Of a stretch of 5,369 nt of DNA, positions 1 to 5,369 are shown piece by piece. A program made the position numbers and the translations under genes. This DNA is from an uncultured Rikenellaceae bacterium (GTDB lineage: Bacteria; Bacteroidota; Bacteroidia; Bacteroidales; Rikenellaceae), in contig CAMQVM010000135.1 of the NCBI GenBank assembly GCA_947038135.1, positions 1 through 5,369 on the forward strand. The letters run 5' to 3'. The stretch's first letter is position 1; each line of letters begins with the position of its first letter. The notes under the pieces are model-generated. The model was not told the origin of the DNA and did no database searches. It worked only from the letters and a program-made list of their open reading frames with translations.

Positions 1-47
1 GAGATTCTCCGGAGTGACTGGAGTTCAGACGTGTGCTCTTCCGATCT
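1..47 (+). other. Illumina TruSeq adapter contamination at contig end (not genomic)
   Basis: Bases 1-5 (GAGAT) match the end of the Illumina P7 primer. Bases 6-13 (TCTCCGGA) sit where the 8-base i7 index lies, and their reverse complement TCCGGAGA is, from memory, TruSeq HT index D702. Bases 14-47 match the 34-base TruSeq Read-2 primer, starting GTGACTGGAG and ending CTTCCGATCT. The order P7 end, index, Read-2 primer is that of a library molecule, and the final T is the usual ligation overhang, so genomic sequence starts at 48. This stretch carries no biological feature and should be trimmed. It also supplies two bases of the apparent stop codon of the first gene. Confidence 0.98.
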
Positions 48-783
48 ATTGCATTATTCCATCGCCAAATATATAAGTATATTCACTCTTAGCAATACTC
101 TTTCCTACTTTTATGCCATAATTATTTTTCAGTCCCTCTTCTGCCAAGGCATAATTCATTGTTGCCGACTCAAGTATAAATTCAATATTTGAAATATCAG
201 TAGTTGTAGCAAAGTTATATATATCTTTCACTGTCAGCTCAGAGGGTTTATCAACCTTGTTATACTCCATCTTATCATCGCACCTAAAAGCGTCGTTTTG
301 TTGATAAACAACACCACCACTTTTAACCACTTCTACAATATTATCATGACACTCAATAATTGTGGTGCTACAAACATCACCACCAACACATAGTGTAACC
401 TTAACAAATAGCTTTTCAGATTGCGCACTTATAGCAACAGTAACGACACCAGACTCAACCAACTCTTTAGCTTTTGCCACGTAACCATCATTAACATTTT
501 GCAGTACCTCCAACCCTAAGCTAGAACGGCCACAAACAGCACCCAAAGCAGCAGCAATATCAAGCCCCACCATATCAGTACCTGTAACACCTACCCCCAT
601 ACCATTTTTAAATATGTTGGCACTAACCTCTACCTTTATAGATGTAGGAACACCCCCTAACAACTCCTCAGATGAACGAGCAGCAGCAAGAGCAACAGCA
701 ATAGGCTCGGTGCACCCAAGAGCAGGACACACCTCTTTATGTAGCAGCGATATACAAATCTGCTCGATATCTATATTTGACAT
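48..783 (-). CDS. cyuA: UPF0597/CyuA family L-cysteine desulfidase (serine dehydratase alpha-like), 3' end missing
   Basis: This encodes the N-terminal 245 residues of a UPF0597 (YhaM/CyuA) protein, a cytoplasmic enzyme family. Characterised members degrade L-cysteine to pyruvate, sulfide and ammonia using an iron-sulfur cluster; many databases label the family serine dehydratase alpha-like. The family signature EVCPALGCTEP is at residues 17-27; its Cys24 matches the conserved N-terminal Cys thought to help bind the cluster. A second conserved block, NIFKNGMGVGVTGT, is at 56-69. Full-length members have about 430 residues, so the C-terminal domain with the other cluster cysteines is lost. The apparent TAG stop (46-48) is two-thirds adapter, so the gene is truncated by the contig end and not naturally short. 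The ATG at 781-783 lies one base after the stop of the lipid kinase gene, suggesting translational coupling at the end of a four-gene operon. The family is clear; cysteine versus serine as substrate is not settled, so the symbol is tentative. Confidence 0.85.
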
Positions 784-784
784 A

Positions 785-1675
785 TTAATTAGATTTTTTC
801 GGAACTATTATTTTCAAAGCTTTTTCAAGACAAGATACTTTAAGTGGAAGGTTTGGTCCTACCTCTCCATCTATATCTACCCTTAACTCATCATCGCTCA
901 TTATAGAAAGCTCTTTAGCTTTAAAGTGAATTACACCTTTAGGATACTTAACTTTTTGCCTAGTAAAGAAGTAGAAGGCAGTAGTTATAGTTTCGGCTAC
1001 ATTATCGCCACGAATAATAAGTATATCTAGCAACCCATCATATATATCAGACTGGTGTGCTAACTGAAAGTTACCTGCCGACTTACCATTAAAAACAAAT
1101 ATAATAAGGAAGTTATCATCATACACAAGATCTTTTGAATCGATACGTAGATGCACATTTTTAAAGTTAGGCAACTCACTAAGGCTACTCATATAGTAGG
1201 CAAGCTTACCAAATGTATTTTTGAAAAATGTAGGTGTCTTTTGCGATATTTCGGTAAAGAGTCCCGCACTAAGCACATTAATAAAATACTCGCCATTAAC
1301 CTTTCCTAAATCTATATCGGTAATCTCGCCAGATAGAATTTGAGCAACAGCCTTTTTAAGTGATTTATCATAGCCTATAAAGTTAGCGAAATCATTTGCT
1401 GTACCAGCAGGTAAAAGCGCTATTGGCGTGGTTAACCCAAGGTTCATATACTCGTTTACGACCCTGCTAATTGTTCCATCTCCACCAGCTATAAGTATAT
1501 GGTCGTGCTCTTCACCAACACCCTCAAGCCCCTTTACAGTAGGAGTCTTAGAGCTTATTCTGAACGGCTCTATCTGCAAGTTGCAATCTTGATAAGCCGA
1601 CACTATATAATCTAATAATGCTAATATTTTATTCTCTCCCGAAAGAGGGTTATACAAAAAACGTACTTTTTTCAT
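785..1675 (-). CDS. Diacylglycerol/lipid kinase family protein (YegS/DgkB-like)
   Basis: A cytoplasmic or membrane-associated lipid kinase of 296 residues, the usual length for the YegS/Rv2252/BmrU family (DAGK catalytic domain). These enzymes transfer phosphate from ATP to diacylglycerol or a related lipid. The N-terminal nucleotide-binding domain shows NPLSG at 9-13, the diagnostic GGDGT at 64-68, and LPAGTANDFA at 88-97. The C-terminal beta-rich domain contains DGLLDILI at 213-220 and the conserved DGE at 269-271, a region that contributes catalytic or metal-binding acidic residues in the family. No transmembrane segment is visible. The ATG at 1673-1675 is 30 bases after the apbE stop; the preceding sequence is AT-rich with no Shine-Dalgarno and no promoter box, so it is probably co-transcribed from upstream. 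It ends one base before the cyuA start. The family is certain; the lipid substrate (diacylglycerol, phosphatidylglycerol or a sphingoid/ceramide-type lipid, which some Bacteroidales make) cannot be told from sequence. Confidence 0.93.
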   Translation of the reverse strand: MKKVRFLYNPLSGENKILALLDYIVSAYQDCNLQIEPFRISSKTPTVKGLEGVGEEHDHILIAGGDGTISRVVNEYMNLGLTTPIALLPAGTANDFANFIGYDKSLKKAVAQILSGEITDIDLGKVNGEYFINVLSAGLFTEISQKTPTFFKNTFGKLAYYMSSLSELPNFKNVHLRIDSKDLVYDDNFLIIFVFNGKSAGNFQLAHQSDIYDGLLDILIIRGDNVAETITTAFYFFTRQKVKYPKGVIHFKAKELSIMSDDELRVDIDGEVGPNLPLKVSCLEKALKIIVPKKSN

Positions 1676-1705
1676 ATTGTCTATTATTCTCTATTACAAT
1701 TAATA

Positions 1706-2701
1706 CTACTGCTCATAAACCTTATATTCTGTACCATTACTATATACAAGATACGCTTTTAGAACAGGATGAGCTTTCAAAAACTCGATTGATTTTTCGA
1801 CACCTAGAGTCATCATTAGCGTAGCATATCCATCAGCTAATGCCGCCGACGATGCAATTATGGTGGCCGAAAGAAGCGAGCTAGTTACACTCTCGCCGCT
1901 CTTTGGATTTATGGTATGATTTACTCTATTACCATTGACATCAGTATAATACTTTCGATAGTTTCCCGATGTTGCTAGCCCCATATCTTTCAATTCTACA
2001 ACTGTTTGAAGAGACTCTCCAGGTGAAAAATTGCCATCATACGGCTTGTCTACCCCAACCCTCCACGGGGTACTTTTTTCGGTCACTCCACTAGCATATA
2101 TCTCACCACCTACCTCAACTAAAAAGTTTGTGATATTATTATCTTTAAAAAACCTAGCTAGCAAATCTACACTATATCCTTGTGCTATTGAGTTAAGATC
2201 TATCTGTACACCTTTAGGCATTGAAACAACATTATTTGTTATCACAACTTTTTGGTAACCTACATATTGAAGTAGAGAATCGATAGTTTCACGCCCCAAA
2301 GCACCAACATTTGCATTAGTATCACTTTTTAAAAAGCCATACGCTTCAACTAACGGCTTAACAGTTATATCATACATACCACCACTCTCTGCTGATATAG
2401 TGCGTGCAATAGCGACACATTCACTTATATAAGTATCAGCCTCAATGCTTTCGCCTCTATTTATTTTAGATATAAGCGAATTTGGACTATACAACGAACA
2501 TGAATTATCAAACACTCGAAGCAGGCTATCTACCTGCGCCTGTGTAATACTCATTTCACCATTTATATATATTATATTATAGGTTGTGCCTTGTGCAAAA
2601 CCCTGCATACTATATCTATTTATGGGCTTCTCAGCACATGAAGAGAAAAAAGATAGTGTCGCAATAACCAAGATAGCTTTATTTACAAAAAATTTATTCA
2701 T
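1706..2701 (-). CDS. apbE: FAD:protein FMN transferase, lipoprotein (ApbE)
   Basis: ApbE covalently attaches FMN from FAD to threonine residues of extracytoplasmic redox proteins, such as NqrB/NqrC, RnfG/RnfD and other FMN-binding-domain proteins. The product is 331 residues, typical for the family. A lipoprotein signal peptide is visible: positive N-terminus, hydrophobic stretch 9-19, lipobox FSSC with Cys22, so the enzyme is likely anchored facing the periplasm. Conserved blocks are GFAQGTTYNI (34-43), DLNSIAQGYSVD (169-180), VGGEIYASG (197-205), HTINPKSG (262-269) and ADGYAT (289-294). In the last, Asp290 and Thr294 correspond to the family's Mg2+-binding pair. All the core motifs are present, so it should be active. 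It starts 6 bases after the smpB stop and precedes the lipid kinase gene. No flavinylation target is encoded in this window. The ATG chosen gives a complete signal peptide. Confidence 0.95.
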   Translation of the reverse strand: MNKFFVNKAILVIATLSFFSSCAEKPINRYSMQGFAQGTTYNIIYINGEMSITQAQVDSLLRVFDNSCSLYSPNSLISKINRGESIEADTYISECVAIARTISAESGGMYDITVKPLVEAYGFLKSDTNANVGALGRETIDSLLQYVGYQKVVITNNVVSMPKGVQIDLNSIAQGYSVDLLARFFKDNNITNFLVEVGGEIYASGVTEKSTPWRVGVDKPYDGNFSPGESLQTVVELKDMGLATSGNYRKYYTDVNGNRVNHTINPKSGESVTSSLLSATIIASSAALADGYATLMMTLGVEKSIEFLKAHPVLKAYLVYSNGTEYKVYEQ

Positions 2702-2707
2702 AAGACA

Positions 2708-3172
2708 TTAGCTTTTCATAGCTCTGTCCATCTCACGCCTTGTATCTTTCTCTTTAAGATGTTCACGCTTATCGTAGTTTTTACGACCTTTACCGACACC
2801 AATTTTCAACTTAGCAAAGCCTTTTTCATTTACAAAAAGTGTAAGCCCCACAATAGCAACACCTTTATCTTGTGCTGTACGCTCTAATTTATTCAGCTCT
2901 TTTTTGTTAAGCAGCAGCTTGCGCTCACGTTTAGCAGCGTGATTATTATAGCTGCCCCACGCATATTCAGATATATCCATACCCTTAACAAACAGCTCTC
3001 CGTTATGGAAATAGCAGTAGCAATCTGTAAGAGCAGCCTTTGATAGCCTTATAGATTTTATCTCAGTACCAGTAAGCACTATGCCTGCTATGTATGTATC
3101 TAGTATCTCGTAATCGAAGGTTGCACGCTTGTTACGGATATTTATATTGTTGTTTCCTTTTTTTTCTGACAT
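2708..3172 (-). CDS. smpB: SsrA-binding protein SmpB
   Basis: SmpB binds tmRNA (SsrA) and delivers it to ribosomes stalled on mRNAs lacking a stop codon, so that the nascent protein is tagged for proteolysis and the ribosome is released. The 154-residue length matches the family. Visible hallmarks are NKRATFDYEI at 14-23, GIVLTGTEIKS at 30-40 (RNA-binding beta-barrel), and GKGRKNYDKRE at 127-137, followed by the basic C-terminal tail (138-154) that enters the empty mRNA channel. The start ATG at 3170-3172 gives the standard short polar N-terminus. A TAnnTTTG-type box lies about 25 bases upstream, so smpB is probably the first gene of the smpB-apbE-lipid kinase-cyuA operon. The tmRNA gene itself is not in this window. 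Confidence 0.98.
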   Translation of the reverse strand: MSEKKGNNNINIRNKRATFDYEILDTYIAGIVLTGTEIKSIRLSKAALTDCYCYFHNGELFVKGMDISEYAWGSYNNHAAKRERKLLLNKKELNKLERTAQDKGVAIVGLTLFVNEKGFAKLKIGVGKGRKNYDKREHLKEKDTRREMDRAMKS

Positions 3173-3196
3173 TGTTTTACTTTTTATATATTACAA

Positions 3197-3204
3197 CAAA
3201 GATA
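3197..3204 (-). promoter_or_regulatory. Putative Bacteroidota -7 promoter box for smpB operon
   Basis: On the minus strand this reads TATCTTTG, a full match to the Bacteroidota -7 consensus TAnnTTTG. It lies about 25 bases before the smpB start, in the 72-base gap after the LysO C-terminal gene, and would give a 5' leader of roughly 15-20 bases. No convincing TTTG -33 element is seen about 20 bases further upstream, and no clear terminator hairpin is visible in the gap, so read-through from lysO is also possible. Confidence 0.45.
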
Positions 3205-3244
3205 ACTATTTTTTAATGATTTAATAGCGATAACACGAAAAAAA

Positions 3245-3847
3245 TTAAAATGAAGCGAAAAAAGTCACTAAAAAAGGCACTGTTAAATCGACCATAAACC
3301 CATGAAATATCGCTATCACAACAAACTCTTTGCCACTATAACGTGTTATTATTGGTAGTGTGGTATCCATTGTTGTTGCCCCTCCAGCAGATATTGGAGC
3401 GAGCTTTCCAAACACCAAAACCAACAGCGGAGCAAAAACAAGTGTTATCATCTCTCTTGTAACATTAGACAGCAGCGCTACAGTGCCTAGCTCTGGACCC
3501 TTCATCTCTGTTAAAAATATTGACGATAGCGAGTAGTAGCCAAAACCACAACCTACTGCCACACACTCAGCCATAGTATAATCTTTTATAAGCACGCTAA
3601 TAGCTGCCGAGCCGATTATAGTACCTATGATAGTGGCTAATGGTAAAATAAACATTAGGTAACCATACTTTTTCAAACTTGATATTATAGTGGTGTCACA
3701 ACCTATACTTACCCCTACACAAAAAAGCAGTAGATAGAGGATATACATTGTATAGCCATCATTATACATCACCTGCGGTAGTAGATCAAGGTAAGATAAC
3801 CCTACCCCTAAGATAAAGAATGATATTATTATTAAACTTCCTTTCAT
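3245..3847 (-). CDS. lysO: Lysine exporter LysO family protein, C-terminal part (split LysO)
   Basis: This 200-residue inner-membrane protein corresponds to the C-terminal two-thirds of E. coli LysO (YbjE, about 299 aa), an L-lysine exporter. Hydrophobic segments occur near 4-20, 34-50, 61-87, 93-113, 119-147 and 174-197. Conserved LysO motifs are GFGYYSLSSIFLTE (101-114), NVTRE (128-132), GGATTMDTTLPI (155-166) and FHGF (181-184). From memory of the E. coli work, a pair of intramembrane acidic residues (Glu233 and Asp261) is essential for export; Glu132 and Asp161 appear to be their equivalents here and are intact. The remaining N-terminal part of LysO is encoded 55 bases upstream in a different frame with its own start and stop, so the two products should assemble into one transporter. 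There is no Shine-Dalgarno before the ATG at 3845-3847. The family is clear; lysine as the substrate is taken from the family. Confidence 0.9.
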   Translation of the reverse strand: MKGSLIIISFFILGVGLSYLDLLPQVMYNDGYTMYILYLLLFCVGVSIGCDTTIISSLKKYGYLMFILPLATIIGTIIGSAAISVLIKDYTMAECVAVGCGFGYYSLSSIFLTEMKGPELGTVALLSNVTREMITLVFAPLLVLVFGKLAPISAGGATTMDTTLPIITRYSGKEFVVIAIFHGFMVDLTVPFLVTFFASF

Positions 3848-3902
3848 TGATAATTTGTTTTTTGTTTATATTTATATTACGAGCATGATACTCTATTATT
3901 AA

Positions 3903-4190
3903 CTAAACGTCAATATTTTTATCTGCTCTATTTAAAAAGAAGAGCTTATAAACAACCCACGCTAAACTACAACTACCAATCAAAGCACCGATTGTTATAA
4001 TAAGCGCACTAACCCCAATTGTTGAAAGGCTGTTCATTATAGATGGGTTTCCACCTACTGATATCCCTAAAAATAAAAGTAACAGATAGATAGAAACAGA
4101 GATGAATTTATGAATATACTTCAAGTTCTTTTTTCGAAGTAAATAACCTATAAATATTCCTGATATCATAACCAGAACAACTTCTAACAT
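3903..4190 (-). CDS. LysO family transporter, N-terminal part (split LysO)
   Basis: A 95-residue membrane protein matching the N-terminal DUF340-type domain of LysO. Three hydrophobic segments are visible (about 3-18, 29-46 and 58-82) with a basic loop (RKKNLK, 19-24) between the first two. The segment ILLLLFLGIS-like at 35-44 resembles the YLILFFMGIS stretch of E. coli LysO. It ends in a short polar tail (RADKNIDV). Together with the downstream 200-residue protein the total is 295 residues, close to single-chain LysO. With three membrane spans it is unlikely to work alone and probably pairs with the downstream product. It is the first gene of the pair; a promoter-like box lies about 75 bases upstream in the gap shared with the divergent sulfatase gene. 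The 5' leader is too short for a lysine riboswitch. Confidence 0.82.
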   Translation of the reverse strand: MLEVVLVMISGIFIGYLLRKKNLKYIHKFISVSIYLLLLFLGISVGGNPSIMNSLSTIGVSALIITIGALIGSCSLAWVVYKLFFLNRADKNIDV

Positions 4191-4220
4191 ATTTTTATTA
4201 TTAAATTTAAATAAATTAAC

Positions 4221-4228
4221 TATATTTG
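4221..4228 (+). promoter_or_regulatory. Putative Bacteroidota -7 promoter box for the sulfatase gene
   Basis: TATATTTG is a full match to the Bacteroidota -7 consensus TAnnTTTG. It lies 67 bases before the sulfatase ATG and would place the transcript start near 4233-4236, giving a leader of about 60 bases. The sequence around 4191-4200 is T-rich but contains no exact TTTG -33 element, so the call rests on the -7 box and position alone. Confidence 0.42.
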
Positions 4229-4264
4229 CAACATTATTAGCTGACCATAGTTACTAATATAATA

Positions 4265-4272
4265 CAAAAATA
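4265..4272 (-). promoter_or_regulatory. Putative Bacteroidota -7 promoter box for the split lysO genes
   Basis: On the minus strand this reads TATTTTTG, matching TAnnTTTG. It is about 75 bases upstream of the 95-residue LysO N-terminal gene and would start transcription near 4260, giving a leader of about 70 bases. No good -33 TTTG is seen; the expected position falls next to the start of the divergent sulfatase gene. The surrounding A-runs make a chance match possible. Confidence 0.35.
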
Positions 4273-4295
4273 ATAAATTATTGATAATATCCACT

Positions 4296-5369
4296 ATGAA
4301 AAGAAACTTATTACTACTATTGAGTTCTGCAGCGGCTGCAACCCCAGCTATTGCACAACAATCGCAACAGGCACAAAAAAGCAAAACCCCTAATATTATT
4401 TATATAATGGCCGACGATCTAGGCATAGGAGATTTAGGGTGCTACGGACAAAAAACGATCAAAACACCAGCTATTGATGCGTTAGCTAAGCAGGGTGTTA
4501 TATTCACATCACATTACAGCGGCTCGACTGTTAGTGCGCCATCTCGCTGCGTTCTGATGACAGGAAAGCATACAGGCAATGTATCTATTAGAGGCAATGC
4601 AGGAGTAAAGCTTGATAATGGTGAGCAATACGATACTCCACTACCGAAAGCAGAGGTAACTATTGCTGAGGCGATAAAAGACCAAGGCTACACCTCAGCA
4701 GTAATAGGTAAATGGGGCATGGGAGCACCAAAAAGTGAAGGACACCCACTAGAGCAAGGTTTTGACTATTTTTATGGTTACCTAGGACAGCTTAATGCGC
4801 ATGGCTTTTACCCTGAGTATCTTTGGGAGAATAACAAAAAGGTTGCACTTGGCAAAAAAGAGTATTCACACGATTTGATAATGAACAAGGCTCTAAACTT
4901 TATAGATGAGAACAGCGACAAGCCATTTTTCATCTACCTAACTCCTACAATTCCCCATGCAGAGCTTATTATACCTGCTGGTGAGCTAGGTGAGTATGAT
5001 AATATGTTTACAGAGAAAGCCTATAAAGGAGGACACTATGCAGCCTGCGAAAAGCCACTAGCTACATTTGCAGCGATGGTTACTCGACTTGATAGCGACG
5101 TGCAACGAGTAATGGACATACTTACAGAGAAAGGCATTGCCGACAACACAATTATTGTATTCACCTCAGACAACGGCACGCACAGAGAGGGAGGACACAC
5201 AGGGTTTTTCAACAGCTCAGGCGATTTTAGAGGCGTAAAGCGTGACCTTTATGAGGGGGGAGTACGCACTCCATATATTGTAAAATGGAATGGCGTGATA
5301 GAGCCTGGTAGTGTTACAAACCATATCTCAGCATTTTGGGACTTTCTACCTACTGTATGCGACATAACA
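4296..5369 (+). CDS. Secreted serine-type sulfatase (arylsulfatase family S1), 3' end missing
   Basis: The first 358 codons of an S1-family sulfatase, which hydrolyses sulfate esters, probably on host or dietary glycans. A Sec signal peptide spans residues 1-20 (KR, then a Leu/Ala-rich core, AIA before Gln21), so it is exported; there is no lipobox Cys. Metal-binding Asp40-Asp41 occur in IMADDLG. The active-site signature SAPSRCVLMTG (80-90) has Ser80 at the formylglycine position, so maturation needs an anaerobic radical-SAM maturase (anSME), which is not in this window. Lys139 (GKW), His221 (PH), Asp292-Asn293 (TSDNG) and Lys315 (GVKRDLYEGGVRTP) fit the remaining catalytic and metal-binding positions. 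The reading frame is open to the last base with no stop; family members are usually about 450-550 residues, so the C-terminal subdomain is cut off. The ATG is favoured because an in-frame TAA lies at 4260-4262 and a later start would lose the signal peptide. The substrate cannot be predicted. Confidence 0.95.
   Translation, partial: MKRNLLLLLSSAAAATPAIAQQSQQAQKSKTPNIIYIMADDLGIGDLGCYGQKTIKTPAIDALAKQGVIFTSHYSGSTVSAPSRCVLMTGKHTGNVSIRGNAGVKLDNGEQYDTPLPKAEVTIAEAIKDQGYTSAVIGKWGMGAPKSEGHPLEQGFDYFYGYLGQLNAHGFYPEYLWENNKKVALGKKEYSHDLIMNKALNFIDENSDKPFFIYLTPTIPHAELIIPAGELGEYDNMFTEKAYKGGHYAACEKPLATFAAMVTRLDSDVQRVMDILTEKGIADNTIIVFTSDNGTHREGGHTGFFNSSGDFRGVKRDLYEGGVRTPYIVKWNGVIEPGSVTNHISAFWDFLPTVCDIT

Noticed and set aside
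48..783. A naturally short 245-aa desulfidase or a pseudogene
   Set aside because: The stop codon is formed with adapter bases and the upstream frame is intact, so truncation by the contig end explains it fully.
614..886. Plus-strand open frame of 90 codons opposite the cyuA start and the lipid kinase end
   Set aside because: It is antisense to two well-supported genes, has no recognisable motif and crosses their junction; it is a shadow frame.
1618..1824. Plus-strand open frame of 68 codons opposite the lipid kinase start and apbE end
   Set aside because: It overlaps two clear genes on the other strand and its product shows no family resemblance.
2031..2258. Plus-strand open frame of 75 codons inside apbE
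   Set aside because: It lies wholly antisense to conserved ApbE coding sequence and has no supporting motif.
3173..3244. Rho-independent terminator between the LysO C-terminal gene and smpB
   Set aside because: I could not find a GC-rich stem followed by a T-run on the minus strand; the gap is simply AT-rich.
3848..3902. Small inverted repeat GAG...CTC at 3881-3893 as a terminator or regulatory hairpin between the LysO halves
   Set aside because: The arms are only three bases plus interrupted pairs, too weak to stand out from chance in this sequence.
4191..4295. Lysine riboswitch upstream of the lysO genes
   Set aside because: An L box needs about 170 bases; the whole gap is 105 bases and AT-rich, with no visible multi-helix core.

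Overview
The window is a 5.4-kb fragment of an AT-rich bacterial genome that looks like a member of Bacteroidales (Bacteroidota). The grounds are TAnnTTTG-type -7 promoter boxes in the gene leaders, start codons without a clear Shine-Dalgarno sequence, a lipoprotein form of ApbE, LysO encoded as two proteins, and a secreted serine-type sulfatase of the kind abundant in gut Bacteroidales. The genus cannot be fixed from this much sequence. The first 47 bases are not genomic. They are an untrimmed Illumina TruSeq P7/index/Read-2 adapter, so the window starts at the end of an assembled contig, probably from a metagenome or draft assembly.

Layout. From 48 to 3172 four minus-strand genes are tightly packed and read in the order smpB, apbE, a diacylglycerol/lipid kinase, and a UPF0597/CyuA-type cysteine desulfidase (or serine dehydratase) cut off by the contig end. 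Gaps between them are 6, 30 and 1 bases, and there is a promoter-like box just upstream of smpB, so they probably form one operon. Upstream on the same strand (3245-4190) lie the two halves of a lysine exporter, LysO: a 95-aa N-terminal membrane protein and a 200-aa C-terminal one. A 105-base divergent intergenic region (4191-4295) follows. Then a plus-strand, signal-peptide-bearing sulfatase runs off the right edge after 358 codons.

How the genes relate. SmpB is trans-translation housekeeping. ApbE flavinylates extracytoplasmic redox proteins, the lipid kinase phosphorylates a lipid, and CyuA-type enzymes degrade cysteine or serine to pyruvate. LysO exports lysine, and the sulfatase desulfates glycans or other sulfate esters outside the cytoplasm. 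I see no single pathway joining them; the four-gene cluster looks like co-transcription of housekeeping functions.

I found no mobile element, CRISPR array, RNA gene, defence system or clearly new biological system. The points most worth a second look are the adapter-made false stop codon in the first gene, the split LysO, and the possible overlap of divergent transcripts between lysO and the sulfatase gene.
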